This document shows positions 36,300 through 47,205 of a stretch of DNA of 64,000 nucleotides, piece by piece; position 1 is the first letter of the stretch; every line of letters starts with the position of its first letter. A program made the translations under genes and the position numbers. A model generated the notes under the pieces. It saw only the letters and a program-made list of their open reading frames with translations. It made no database searches and was not told the DNA's origin. Origin of the DNA: Sipunculus nudus (Eukaryota; Annelida; Sipuncula; Golfingiida; Sipunculidae); the NCBI GenBank assembly GCA_026874595.1, contig CM049318.1, positions 25,632,956 to 25,696,955 on the forward strand, in the 5' to 3' direction.

Positions 36300-36790
36300 C
36301 CAAAAACGTGTCTGCCCCTCTAAATCAAGTAAATATTATCTGTCAAGACGGTTTTACCAGAATGCCGGAAGATCCCGTGACCGACAACGGGTCACAAAAA
36401 GGGGAACATGGACAGTTATCCGTGAACGGTTTTATTTTGGTAAGGTACTGGGTCATAATTCAGCAACCACGGGGAGTAAACATAGAGAGAAACTGCGGCG
36501 TGCCATTTAGGCCGTTTCCTGCAAATATCTCTTTCCTGCAAATATCATGATACCCTGTGTGGGCGTGTTGCACAGCATTACGCATCGCTTTCCTCAGGAA
36601 ATTCAGCAAATCTGCATGATTAGCGCAGGGGTCCTTTGTTTGGGGAGAGAGAGACTATTGAGTATTTGGAACATGTCCTACCAGAAGGAATGGCGTTGGG
36701 TACCCGTCTCTCGGCACACCCTCCGCCAATTTATTGGTCCAGTTTTCGCTTCGGACGTACGATTTTAAAAATGGCGGGCTGTACTACTAT
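36300..36790 (+). other. GC-richer island with CCAAT and ATGGCGGGC motifs
   Basis: Noticeably richer in G and C than its surroundings, with GCCAATTTATTGG and, 35 bases on, AAAATGGCGGGC (resembling a YY1 site). The ATG there opens only a 12-codon frame, and a direct repeat CTTTCCTGCAAATATC occurs twice near 36525-36545. It could be a promoter or an unrecognised repeat. Two frames of 73-80 codons overlap it but resemble nothing known to me. Confidence 0.25.
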
Positions 36791-37439
36791 TTATATAAAA
36801 GAAAAAAATATTTGAAGAATCTTTTAGGGGAAGGTAATAAGAAAGCATCCGTTCCTTAGGGAAAAAGTGGCACAAGGACATATTAATCACTTCTCTAAAG
36901 CAGGCCTGGTGTATTGGGTACATCATCTACAGGCATTTCCTGACACATTTATTCGTGTATATTCGTGACAAACAAAATGAATTTTGATATTGTTTATTTC
37001 AGTAAAAGGATCAGCTGGATCGAATATTAAAATGAATATAATGTGAACACAATTGACTGCTAATAAAAAGTAGAAGGTATATTTACTTTCCCCTTATTAA
37101 TTTTACCGACCCAGACAAATACGGTAACCGTCTTATTGCTATTATTATTTCAGCAATGCTTTGTAATTACATGCTTTATAAAAATCATACTAAAAGTCCT
37201 GGCTATAATTAAGTTTCTATTTCAACATTCGTCAACAAACGATTGAAAGCTAACAGGAGTTATCAGATAGATGATTTAAAGCAGATATCTATTACTGTGG
37301 GTAAGCTTTACCAATATGGTTTAATTTTATTTTTCCAAAAGGCAAAGAGAGATTAGCATATTACGCGTACATCATGACACATACGTAAGTATGTCGAAAA
37401 TGTACTCGATAAATGACAAATGTGCTTACATTAAATGTA

Positions 37440-38050
37440 TAATAAGGAAGCATGCCTGCTTGCACCACAAGTGTTACGCTCTGAACATAGCGCGTGATCT
37501 CCCGGCCTAGTGACCTTCGACTCACACGATGTTAGAAAAATAGCACGATTAGTAAGGTTTGGCAACACCCAGTCAGTTTGCGCTAGATAAAGTAAAATCT
37601 GATTGGCTCTGCGTTTAAAAAAAAATTGCAGAACTGGTAGAAGAAATCTGATTGGCTTATCGCGCGTGTAAACAAAAATGCGGGGAAAGCTTGTGCGGCA
37701 CGCAATACAGGAAATATGCAGACAGTGGGGGATAACTGACCTCAGGCAAGTCAGTATACAGACTGTGTTGAAAGCTGACGATTGCATCATGTATATTCCA
37801 ATGGAGTGAGAAAAACGTCTGTGCTGCTAAGCGCTTTACCCAGCAGTGTAAAGTGACCGTTACCTCGAAGAACATCCGTATGTGCTGGTGATACCTGCAA
37901 TGTGTTTGGTTAAATATAACGCAGGGAGAATTCCACAGAGACGGCACCGTCTGGTGGCCAAACCTGACCGGCAACCGCGGTTCATTGTAGCGGTTAGTGT
38001 AGCGAAAAGTATAGCGTAGCGTAGCCGCTGCTTATGGAGCGTACACAAAT
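37440..38050. other. GC-richer segment, unassigned
   Basis: Elevated GC with two CTGATTGGCT (inverted CCAAT-type) boxes at 37600-37655. Overlapping minus-strand frames of 119, 105 and 62 codons exist in different phases, which argues for absence of stops from composition rather than coding. No domain recognised. Confidence 0.25.
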
Positions 38051-38204
38051 GTATGCAATGAAAGCTTCAGCCATCAATGAAAGAATAAGCGTTTCGAATA
38101 ATTGCAATCATTCAATCTATTATTCTTCAAAAACAAAATGGATAATTGTAAAATATCTTTAATTTTGAAATACCGTTCAAATGCGCAATTCTTGTTTTAA
38201 GTAA

Positions 38205-38420
38205 TATAACAAATTGATGGATAAAATAAAAGCTATATATGTACCAAACAACTCAAAATTGAAATATAACAAACCACTCAATATGCCATGTAATTTTAAT
38301 ATGAAAAGTAATTTAGCAAATTGATAAAACAAATAAAATCTATGTATGTACAAAAAAACTAACACAATTGAAATATATTATACACCACTCGATATTCCAC
38401 GTAGTCGCTCTCTTCCTCTT
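38205..38420. repeat. Two-copy tandem repeat, about 109 bp
   Basis: AACAAATTGATGGATAAAAT...ACCACTCAATATGCCATG is followed by GCAAATTGATAAAACAAATA...ACCACTCGATATTCCACG. About three quarters identical. Confidence 0.7.
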
Positions 38421-38479
38421 TGTGTTACCTCTTCAAATATGAATCTTCCTTAGGTTTCCTATAAAAAAATATGAAACTT

Positions 38480-39555
38480 AATAAGAATCACCTTGCACTG
38501 CGGTGCCCATGTATGTCAAAAGAACAGCCATAAATCATTCATAATCAGTTTACTGCACACACTCAAAATGAAGAACAGGAATAGACTTTCTTCTCAAGAA
38601 AATTTCCTTTATAAGTTTTTTTTTTCTTAATTTACCTCTGTAAGATATTATCTTGGGACTAATTTCCACAATAACTATTAACTAGCCACAAAATGGCCAG
38701 AACAAGACCATGCCTCACGTCATCCAAAGTCCCTACTTCAAATTAACAATATTTGAGCTTCCTACAAGTCATAGATGTGTTGAAAATGTAAACTCCGTTT
38801 GAGCCCATATGTAACCCATTTATTTATTCAAATTCATGGTCCGTGTACTTGTCTTTTATGATTCTGTATGTTCAAAATCTGAATCAGGATAGATATTCTT
38901 ATATTCAGTGAATGCTAATATTCAGATTTGATTTTTGAGACCAAATATTAGTTCCACTTCCAAAAGTTATTTTTTAAATTATTTTCAGACGATGGCGGAT
39001 TGTTAAAGGAATTAATTTTATGGTGCCAATATATAATCATGACATGAGTGCTATATATCTCACTTGTTTGACCCTTTTAATTTAATAAAAAATACATGTA
39101 TACATCCACATATGTTCAAAATCATAATTCAAAATGCTACTCTTTATTTTTTCAGGGCTTTTGAACACTTTTCTAGTAAGACAGTATTTTGAAATATCAG
39201 CTCCTTGAACTTTAACGTAAAACGGCATGAAAATTAATAATAACAGGCAGGTAAAGCAAAAGGGGAAATTTAAGGATTGGGCACAGGACTAATAGAGCCT
39301 TGGTAAACAATTACCTGTTTTTTGACATGATATCGCCTGGATGAAACTTTAACATGTTATACGTCCTTGGAGAATGTAAGGAAAAAAGATTGTATGAATG
39401 CATGTCAGTTATCATTGTCTGACAGTTATAACCTTGTCTATAAGTATTAACACATTAATGTTTCCGATGAATTGGATTAATCTTGTATGTTATATAATGT
39501 AAAATAGTGGGTGTCCTAGAAATGGTCGTTTGCATATCAGCATTTAGTGATACCG
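38480..39555. other. Downstream region of MIDDLE gene
   Basis: AT-rich; no exon, repeat or RNA gene that I can support. A 30-base segment at 38424-38455 has splice-like borders but gives stops in two phases. Confidence 0.35.
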
Positions 39556-39559
39556 TATC

Positions 39560-39831
39560 TTAATTAGATAGTTTTCTTGCTATTTTTTCATGTCTTTCGT
39601 TTAATCGAGCTTTAGAAAAATCCCCAACAAAAGAAAATCTGAATTTAAACGATACCATATGTGTTAGCAATAAAAGAAATATAAACATACAACAATCTGT
39701 AATGCTGCAAGAAGCAACATCAGTGTTGCTACCAACACACCGTGGTGCAGAGCATGCTCTAACTCTTTTTTTCTGACCTCCCCCACATGTTGCAGTACAT
39801 CCGGACCAAGTGCTCCAAGGACCATAGGTTC
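39560..39831 (-). CDS. MIDDLE gene TSP1 repeat 9 with possible read-through tail
   Basis: The TSP1 part, 39691-39831, is 141 bases: TYGPWSTWSGCTATCGGGQK then six cysteines in all, ending SITDC. A strong donor (GTATGT) follows in phase 1. If it is not used, the frame stays open for 42 more residues: CMFIFLLLLTHMVSFKF, a plausible membrane span, then a basic tail ending RKLSN and a stop at 39560. So the gene may end here as a membrane form or continue by splicing; no further exon was found to the left. Confidence 0.7.
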
Positions 39832-39947
39832 CTTCGAAGAAAGTGAAATTACTATTTCTAAGAAAAAAACGTGATGGCTTATAGTGGAACTGTGTTAACA
39901 ATCCCAATCCTTAAAATGCATGTTTTGGTAATTAGCCTTCCCAATAT

Positions 39948-39989
39948 GTTAAGAATGCCTGGACTATATGTTGCAATGACCGTAGGTTC
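39948..39989 (-). pseudogene. Truncated copy of the last TSP1 exon
   Basis: CAAAG then GAACCTACGGTCATTGCAAC, matching GAACCTATGGTCCTTGGAGC at the start of the next exon, but it reaches TAG after eight codons and lacks the later cysteines. A dead partial exon duplication about 160 bases upstream of its parent. Confidence 0.55.
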
Positions 39990-40319
39990 CTTTGATGGCA
40001 GTAACTCTAATATTCCTCAGAACCCTAATATAAAAGTCATCTTGTTAATCACCGACGCACTAAATAAAGAGTCGGGGGTGGGGGTGGGGGTGAAGCAGTA
40101 ATGGTTCTGATTAAACGGTCCCAAAACAAAATGAAAGATTTCATATGACCCTAAAGAGTTTTTATGTACTGTACTGAAGATGCATAACTGCCCGTGTCAA
40201 GAGATCACATTTTAGTGTCATTAATTTACAGACCAAATATAACAATTACTGTATCAGATTAGATCAAACTCTTCCTCATTGCCATCTTAAATTAATAATT
40301 TAATAATTTCCATGATTAC

Positions 40320-40460
40320 CTATGCATGCTGGCCTCCTACAAATATTTTTTCTCTCCCTTGGGCCGTTGCATGGTCCATCTCGGCACTCTCTTGTCTGGG
40401 TGTGAATACCTACTCCACAAGTCACGTCACATGACAAATTCCTCCATGCGGACCAGCTCG
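40320..40460 (-). CDS. MIDDLE gene TSP1 repeat 8
   Basis: 141 bases, phase 1-1. SWSAWRNLSCDVTCGVGIHT then REC, GPC, NIC and PAC. Acceptor TTTAAG is a little weak; donor GTAATC. Confidence 0.8.
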
Positions 40461-40692
40461 CTTAAATTGTGCATGATCGACAGTGTCAAAACAATGACCA
40501 CAACGAGACATAGTATATGCGTGTCTCTCAATTAATTTGTTTTTAAATCAATATGATTTTATAGCAAACACACTATTAAAAGAGTTATAACCATATTGAA
40601 CGTGAAGGGGCACTTTTCTGGTAGTTTTTTTTAAAACAGAGTCAATTTGCATAATAATGATAAAGATACAATTTCTGGGTATAGTGGCTTAC

Positions 40693-40830
40693 CACAAGGA
40701 TTTGATTTACAACTGTCCCACTGTGTGGTATAGTCGGAACATCTACCAGAAAGGCAGCGTCTGTATCGGGATCTCAGGTGTAGCCCACATTGCGGGCATA
40801 GAGTCCACTCCGACCAGACACTCCATATTA
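40693..40830 (-). CDS. MIDDLE gene TSP1 repeat 7
   Basis: 138 bases, phase 1-1. IWSVWSEWTLCPQCGLHLRS then RRC, GRC, DSC and NPC. The first two cysteines are only two residues apart (CPQC) instead of three, a departure from the TSP1 core that could change the disulphide layout. Confidence 0.8.
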
Positions 40831-41262
40831 CTGAAATAGTTTAATTCTATGTTTAATTCCCGTAATGCATCCTAAATTATGAAAAAAACACACTAATAAA
40901 TCATGTTCCTAATACATCATAGTTTTGTAATTTTTATCCGAAAGAACATTTTATTATCTTAATATATTCAAGAAAAACAATATAATCAAATAATAAATTG
41001 TATATATTTAACGTCACCATACAAACAAATTTATGCAATTTCATACAATACAAACGTTTAATCTTACTGCAAAAGATTACTACGAGGAGAATTAAATTCA
41101 TTAGTTTTTAAGAAAAATAATTGAAGCTCTCAATATAACACAAAGGTTTACCTATTACTAAATATACTAATTCTCCCACGCCATACTTACCTACACATCA
41201 AAGTAAGTATTACCTTATACCGTACTCTGTTCACGTTTTAATAAAGTAATTGAACTTATTAC

Positions 41263-41406
41263 CTGGACAGGAGTCCGGCGTCCCACATTCTCGCTGTTCA
41301 CGGTTATTTCCTTGACAACCACCTCCTGGGCAACTCCTTGTTCTGGCTGCTATGCCCAGATCACATGTCACAGAGCATGTCCAGCGAGACCAGCCAGTCC
41401 AAAGTC
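41263..41406 (-). CDS. MIDDLE gene TSP1 repeat 6
   Basis: 144 bases, phase 1-1. LWTGWSRWTCSVTCDLGIAA then RSC, GGC, REC and DSC. The usual CG after the second Cys is CD here. Acceptor TGCTAG, donor GTAATA. Confidence 0.9.
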
Positions 41407-41502
41407 CTAGCACATATGGAATGCATAAGTTACATTTCCTATTTCAAATATTTCACATGAATTATTTCCGAGGGGAAGATATCACGATATAATCATATTG
41501 AA

Positions 41503-41511
41503 TATATATAT

Positions 41512-41581
<70 letters not shown>
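41503..41581. repeat. (TA)n microsatellite
   Basis: Long TA tract in the intron between TSP1 repeats 5 and 6. Confidence 0.9.
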
Positions 41582-41585
<4 letters not shown>

Positions 41586-41725
41586 CGTATTCCGCCATTA
41601 CTGGTGATTGTGATTTGGATTCTAGAAATTAGGTTAAGTGCAAACATTCACCTTTTTGACCATTAAATGAGCGAAAGAGTAAGCAATAATAAAAAATGAG
41701 AAAATACGCTGGTTTCAAGAAACAC

Positions 41726-41866
41726 CTGGACATATTCTTGGATAACATGTGCGGCTCCGTGTATTTACTCCCTGGCAAATGTTTCCATGCAGACACTCCC
41801 TCTGTGATATTAATCTTCCTGTCCCACAGGAAACACTACATGTTCCATGTCGCCAGGCAGTCCATA
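41726..41866 (-). CDS. MIDDLE gene TSP1 repeat 5
   Basis: 141 bases, phase 1-1. WTAWRHGTCSVSCGTGRLIS then REC, NIC, RTC and RIC. The sequence W-R-H-G-x-C-S-V-x-C is shared with repeat 4, so the two are recent duplicates. Confidence 0.85.
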
Positions 41867-42015
41867 CTGTTAAGTATGAAGATAATATACTTATACTTCA
41901 CCTGATCAAGGACATATTTCCGACATTTTTACGTTGTGGACACTAGTAAACAAATTGAAATATATTATCATATGTTGATTTTCTCCAATATTTTTTGTGT
42001 GTGTGTGGAAGAGAA

Positions 42016-42050
42016 AGGTGTAAACTGTCCCTGCCAACATGCACTCCATA
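42016..42050 (-). pseudogene. Truncated TSP1 exon copy
   Basis: TTAACAG acceptor followed by TATGGAGTGCATGTTGGCAG, matching the first about 33 bases of the exon at 41726-41866 and its acceptor, then losing similarity in a TG-rich stretch. No donor or later cysteines. A dead partial exon duplication. Confidence 0.6.
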
Positions 42051-42668
42051 CTGTTAATTGGAAGAGAAAATGCTGTTCCTCATATAGGAGAGTGTACTTA
42101 AATCGAATATTTGACAGTTTTATGTTTTTCGCAATTTTGTGATGCAGAACCAATTAATCCAAATAGTCGTAAAGCCGGTTAAAGTAAACTGGTGATACAA
42201 ACACAATCTTATTTAATTCAATACATTCTGTGCGTTGAAAGATAGGGGGTGCCGGTTCACTTAGAGATTCTTTACTTCTTTCAATAGAACGTTTCAGCAC
42301 ACTAGAGACACTTTTCCAGGACTTCTAATTCTATAGAAAATAAGGGTATTATTTTTTTTTTTAATTGTAAACAGTAGCTTTTTGTCTGTAATGGTGAGGT
42401 AATTCCCAGACTCTAATGCATGTATCTGCATTCTCTGGGGAAAAAATCCAAGAACACAGAAAAAATCCAAGAACACAGGAAAATACTATTACAAGCATTC
42501 ATGTCTATTAAATTCAATGGGATAACATACAAGGATCAACATATAAATTATCGAAACAAATCAAATAATGGAAACATATACATATATCATTTCTAAACCT
42601 ATCATATGATTTTTAGCGAAGAGAAAAAATTTGATGTATTGGATACCCTAACCTATCGCTACTGTTAC

Positions 42669-42809
42669 CTGGGCAAAGTTGTCTATTGCATGTTTGCCTC
42701 AATGTACTTTCTCCCTTACAGGTGCTGCCATTCAGACATCGCCTTCTCTTTATTATCGAGCCCCCACCACACGTTACACTACACGGTCCATGACGCCACC
42801 CGCTCCATA
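42669..42809 (-). CDS. MIDDLE gene TSP1 repeat 4
   Basis: 141 bases, phase 1-1, spliced frame WSGWRHGPCSVTCGGGSIIK, then RRRC, STC, QTC and QLC. A plus-strand frame covers the region but is a shadow. Confidence 0.85.
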
Positions 42810-43063
42810 CTAAAGGTTCAAAATAAGCTAATGTGTAACATATACCCTATATTTATTCAAAAGTAAAATATATTTCATTAACAAGCGGTAGTAACGTATT
42901 CTTACAGATATATACCAGAAACTCTTCAAGACCAACCTGGTCTGTTATTTTGTATATGCAGAGATTTCTCTCTGGTAGATGTTTAAAAATAAACGACAAA
43001 AGAATTTTTTACCATTTGTTCAGCAAACGGTCATATGCTAATTATTATAATTGTTTTTCGTAC

Positions 43064-43207
43064 CTGGACATGAGTTTGGTATCCTACAAGGACGTCCTTC
43101 TGTTGCCTTGCCTTGGCATCCTCTTCCCTGGCATATCCTCGTTCTCTTAGCTGCTCCAACGCCACATGTCACTGAGCAAATCCATGACGACCATTGATTC
43201 CATACCC
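43064..43207 (-). CDS. MIDDLE gene TSP1 repeat 3
   Basis: 144 bases, phase 1-1. GVWNQWSSWICSVTCGVGAA, basic KRTR, then CQGRGCQG and two more Cys. Closely related to the exon at 41263-41406 (same length and the same CQG..GCQG and P-SCPG pattern), implying duplication. Confidence 0.9.
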
Positions 43208-44283
43208 CTGGGACATATGCATTGTTAGGCATTGTGTGATACACTATCAATATTTTCCAGCATCAGATGTGAAAAAATGTAATTTGCGTCTTCACATCCA
43301 TAAAAGTGGCATAGGTGACAGGGAAACATTTCATAAACAAAGTCGAAAATGTCATTATAAATCTTTGTTTCCCATGTAACACATCCGCCGATGCTTAATT
43401 CGAATATTAACTGAATAATTATTATACCTTTAGAGCATTGTACCGCCAATTGCCCATAGTCGTACTAATGACAGGTTAGGCGAAGGGTCAGATTAAGGTA
43501 AGATTTTCACATTTTTGTCATACACAGTTGAGTTACAGCTAACTGTAAAATTTGAAATGATATTCTCATATCGGTTGATTTGCATGGAAGGTGGCAAATA
43601 AATGTAAACAAAACAAAATAAATGCTCCAGTGTCCAGTTGTAATTTTTGGGTTATGAGGGAAAAAACAGCTAACTATTTTTTCCTGTGAACAGCATTATA
43701 TTAGATTGGATCAGCCACAAGGAGTATTTTTAAACACCAAACTTTTTTCATAACATTGTACTTGATGATTTTATGTTTAAGATAGTTGAAATGGTAAAAT
43801 ACCTAAAATACTTTCAAATGATCAGAAATCTATTTGCTTTCAATTTATTGAATATTGATAAATCACGGACCAGGGAGGCCTCTGTGTTTAAGTCATTGCT
43901 GAACAATTTTGGCCTTTCACAAGGCCTTGAGCTTAGAAATGTTCTCTTTTATGTTTACACCTGGGATATGTTGTTGTGAAATCGCATGTATTTCTCTTCA
44001 GCGAAACGACTGCAAAATGAGAATACTAGACAACAGTGTTTCTATTCTGATGTGCTCGCTCGTATTCAGTTAATGATTGAATGTCTTGCGGTAGCACTTT
44101 ATATGATGATATAAAATACCACATGTCATGTTTATATATGTCATGTTCTTTAAATTTAACGTTTGATTAAGAGCCTACATGAATGGACATATTTTCTCAG
44201 ATAAGGTATTCTACCAGATTCATACCTGTTATTAAAATTTTGTCAAATATTCAAGGGTACAACTATCTATTGTAACGACTAAC

Positions 44284-44424
44284 CTGAACAGGTTGTTTGA
44301 GAACATTTTGTGATTCTCTTGCTTATCCCTCGACAGGAGGTACCGCTCACGCACCGTCTCGTCATAACTGACAAGCCAGTCCCACAGGTCACACTGCAGG
44401 GTTCTGCATGCCACGCACTCCATG
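44284..44424 (-). CDS. MIDDLE gene TSP1 repeat 2
   Basis: 141 bases, phase 1-1. WSAWHAEPCSVTCGTGLSVM then RRC, TSC, TKC and TTC, six cysteines in TSP1 spacing. Follows the MAM domain after a 270-base intron. Confidence 0.85.
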
Positions 44425-44695
44425 CTATCAAAATATACAAAAGAAGCTGAATGTTCAGTCAATGTTAAACTGCGCTGTAATTTACTATCTCAAGCCTGGG
44501 CAAAGTTCCGGGATGATTTAATGTGTTATGACAATCATCATGCATGTATTCAGTCCAAACATTATATTTGAAGCCTTGATAAATACATGTATTATGTTAA
44601 TAATTAAAACATGACAAAAGCAGAAATGAAAAGCATATTCAAGCGTACATTGTTTTACTAACAGGCGTCAGGCACTTAGGAGTATATTTATTTAC

Positions 44696-44845
44696 CGTTG
44701 ACACATGGTTTTAAGGATATGTCATCAAGAGCAATGTCCCCTTGTGGTCGTCCAGTAGATATTGCTTTGAACATTACCGAAAAAGATCTACCAAAGGTAA
44801 CCGAAATTCTTTCCTCATTCTCAAACCAGTTCCGGCCTTGGTCTC
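44696..44845 (-). CDS. MIDDLE gene MAM domain exon c
   Basis: 150 bases, phase 1-1. DQGRNWFENEERISVTF is followed by GRPQGDIALDDISLKPC, the C-terminal MAM block (G-D-I-A-(L/I)-D-D-I ... C). Completes the domain. Confidence 0.9.
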
Positions 44846-45075
44846 CTGAGCAAAAAGGAACCATTATGGATAGTGAACAAGATCAGCTAAAGCAAATTAA
44901 GAAACACATTGCATCCTTATATTAGTAAGCTTGTCATGTTTAAGAATCACCTATTCCCATTCATGCTGGTGTTAATTTGTTTACGTTAAGTTTTTTTTAA
45001 TATTTCAAATCAATTATCAACGGATGTCAAACCATTTTGCCTAATTACAGTAGAGCATATTGATTGAATTCCTAC

Positions 45076-45270
45076 CAGTTATGTGGAACAGCGTTACATT
45101 GGTATTGGTCTGATTAATATTCAAAATAACTTCAAGAACTCCGATGTCATCCCCATACATATGGTACCAAAAACTCAAGCAATATGCAGAGAATATCGAT
45201 ATGACTGGAGGGTAGATCTGAACGGTTGCAGTAAACTCCTGGAATCCAGCGTCGATGTAGAGGAACTTGC
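45076..45270 (-). CDS. MIDDLE gene MAM domain exon b
   Basis: 195 bases, phase 1-1, intact. Reads KFLYIDAGFQEFTATVQIY, then AYCLSFWYHMYGDDIGVLEV and an Asn/Thr-rich end with sequons. C-L-S-F-W-Y-H-M-Y-G-x-x-I-G-x-L is the most conserved block of MAM domains. Confidence 0.9.
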
Positions 45271-45404
45271 CTGTTAAGGCGAAACAAATCCCTATAAAGT
45301 CGACCTAAAGTATACTCAATATTACAAACCATATCTCACGTTTTGATAATCAAAAATTCTTTAAAAATTCATAAAACATGTTTAACATAATAAGACGTGC
45401 GAAC

Positions 45405-45541
45405 CTGGCTTGTCCCAGTTTGTGTGATCACCACGAGGACCAGTACCAGATGTACCTGACCACCCCGTATCCATGTAGACTGACTTATATTATCAGTTTT
45501 TAGGAAAGCACAATCAGACTCAAAGTTACAAAAGAATCCAT
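45405..45541 (-). CDS. MIDDLE gene MAM domain exon a (one-base frameshift)
   Basis: Starts in phase 1 as DGFFCNFESDCAFLKTDNIS then STWIR; the conserved continuation GWSGTSGTGPRGDHTNWDKP is present but in another frame. The exon is 137 bases where phase 1-1 needs 138, so one base is missing at or near the CGGGG run at about 45462-45466. The MAM motif TGP-x-G-DHT is clear. Either the gene carries a real deletion or the assembly has a homopolymer error. Confidence 0.75.
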
Positions 45542-46193
45542 CTGTAAACGTGCAGGAGAACAAAATATTGTCAATATGAAACAAATGACATTTTTTATCA
45601 CGTACACTAACTTTCATCTGCCGTTTCCAAATAGGTTTAATTTGGCCAAATAAGTGTGTGCATAAACTATACATTCCTATAAAGTAGACCTAGAGTATAC
45701 TCAATTTTATCACGTGCACTAACTTTCATGTGCCGTTTCCAAATAAGTTAAATTTTGCAAAAGAAGTGTTTGCATAAACTATACATCGCTTTGATATTTT
45801 TATGTAAAATCAAATAAAGGGAAAAGATAATTACTTTCAAATGGTCCGGTCGTCTAGCATTTTGCGTAATGATATTATTGTAAACGTAATATGTTGTTTA
45901 ACAAATATATTACTACCAGAGTCCACCTTATGGATAATGTAATTAATGTACAATAATAATAAAATTTTAAATAAATCACATCTTCCTTTGTGATAATGAT
46001 CAGTGTCAAATTTACTATATCCTGTAAAACAGGAAAACAGGGGAAAAATTATTTGCATATCTTTTTCTTAAATTGTATGTGTGGTTAAATGTACACGGTA
46101 TCCGAAAAAGCGAAAACACAATGAAGTAAAAGATCAGTGCAACCCTAATATGATATAAAATTTAATATATGCGGTAATGTGCAAAGTTACTAC

Positions 46194-46331
46194 CATTACA
46201 AATTGTCAATACGCAAGCCTTGGTTTCCATTCGTCTGTCATTACAAGGTGAGACTCGACAATCTTCCGAACGTTCCTGCCAACCTGTCCCACATGAACGG
46301 GAACACTTACTCCATCGTCCCCAAGATGAAG
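46194..46331 (-). CDS. MIDDLE gene TSP1 repeat 1
   Basis: 138 bases, phase 1-1. Reads SSWGRWSKCSRSCGTGWQER, then six cysteines in total with EDC, SPC, KAC and TIC. W-x2-W-x2-C-x3-C-G-x-G is the TSP1 signature, carrying the tryptophan that is C-mannosylated in the family. It sits directly before the MAM domain, as in LEFT and RIGHT, but is a canonical repeat. Confidence 0.85.
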
Positions 46332-46774
46332 CTGCTTTGGCAATTGGCAAAAATTATATTTATGGTATTAACACACATTTAACACATACCGTTTTTATCA
46401 TATAAATAAATACGTATAAATCCTATTGAAAGTTAAAATGTTAAATCTATTTTAAAATAGAATATGAGATTTTTAAAAATGACACAGAAAGGAAACAATA
46501 GCAAGTCTAACTTCATCATACGCCTTCCCAATATATTTATATAACTCTGTAGTGCTCTGCAAAAATTCTAAAATTTAGAATTATCAAATAATGCCCCTTT
46601 GGTATAAAATGGTTTAAAAGTAATACATATAGCCTACCTTTACAGTTGTTCTGTGCAAAAGTACTTAAGTATATTGAAGTATATGAATGGGCATGGAGAA
46701 CGTTAATTATGTGACTGCGGGCCATGATATTATATATCAAATACAACCCAAATATATTCTGAAATGGGACTAAC

Positions 46775-46811
46775 CTGCAAGGAATTCAGTTCTGTTAACG
46801 TCACTTGCCGC
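46775..46811 (-). CDS. MIDDLE gene microexon (37 nt)
   Basis: Flanked by CTTTACAG and GTTAGT, phase 0-1, encoding AASDVNRTEFLA plus one base. It leads in frame into the TSP1 exon at 46331, the same junction phase as the 19-nt exons of LEFT and RIGHT. It contains an N-R-T glycosylation sequon. Confidence 0.65.
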
Positions 46812-47065
46812 CTGTAAAGTATTTGCATTTATAAATAAGGAGTTGTAAAAAGCAATATCATTATTATTGAAGCTAAAAATATAACCAATAATATATATAT
46901 ATACATGGATATAAATATTTATACATATATTCATTAGTCCTTCATACATTCCTATGTATTCTAATATTAAGAGAACCGAAACCTATATATATACATATAT
47001 ATATATATTTGGAATTGATTGTACGTCCTTACACGAATGTATTTTAATATTAAGAGGAATCTTAC

Positions 47066-47093
47066 CTCTACATGATACTCTCTTCTTGGATAA
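47066..47093 (-). CDS. MIDDLE gene microexon (28 nt)
   Basis: Flanked by TTTTTAG and GTAAGA. In phase 2-0 it encodes YPRREYHVE, a charged stalk segment placed like the 34-nt exon of LEFT and RIGHT. The phase fits the next microexon. Confidence 0.6.
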
Positions 47094-47160
47094 CTAAAAA
47101 CAAGAAGAAACACAGATTATCAGCTATATGTTCATCAGGTATATAATTTATATATGTATA

Positions 47161-47164
<4 letters not shown>

Positions 47165-47202
<38 letters not shown>
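47165..47202. repeat. (TA)n microsatellite
   Basis: TA tract upstream of the MIDDLE microexons; a smaller one is at 46980-47008. Confidence 0.85.

Positions 47203-47205
<3 letters not shown>

Larger units (their letters stand above)
39560..47093 (-). other. MIDDLE gene model: microexons, TSP1, MAM, then eight TSP1 repeats
   Basis: Minus-strand exons in transcript order: 47066-47093 (28 nt), 46775-46811 (37 nt), TSP1 46194-46331, MAM 45405-45541, 45076-45270 and 44696-44845, then TSP1 exons 44284-44424, 43064-43207, 42669-42809, 41726-41866, 41263-41406, 40693-40830, 40320-40460 and 39691-39831. All domain exons are phase 1-1, so they can be shuffled or skipped without frame loss. Two truncated TSP1 exon copies lie in introns. 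The first exon, expected upstream of 47.1 kb and ending in phase 2, was not found. The product is an extracellular modular protein related to LEFT and RIGHT but with a long TSP1 tail. One MAM exon is a base short. Confidence 0.75.

Noticed and set aside
37431-38048. Overlapping minus frames of 62-119 codons
   Set aside because: Three frames overlap in different phases with no domain or splice support; explained by higher GC.
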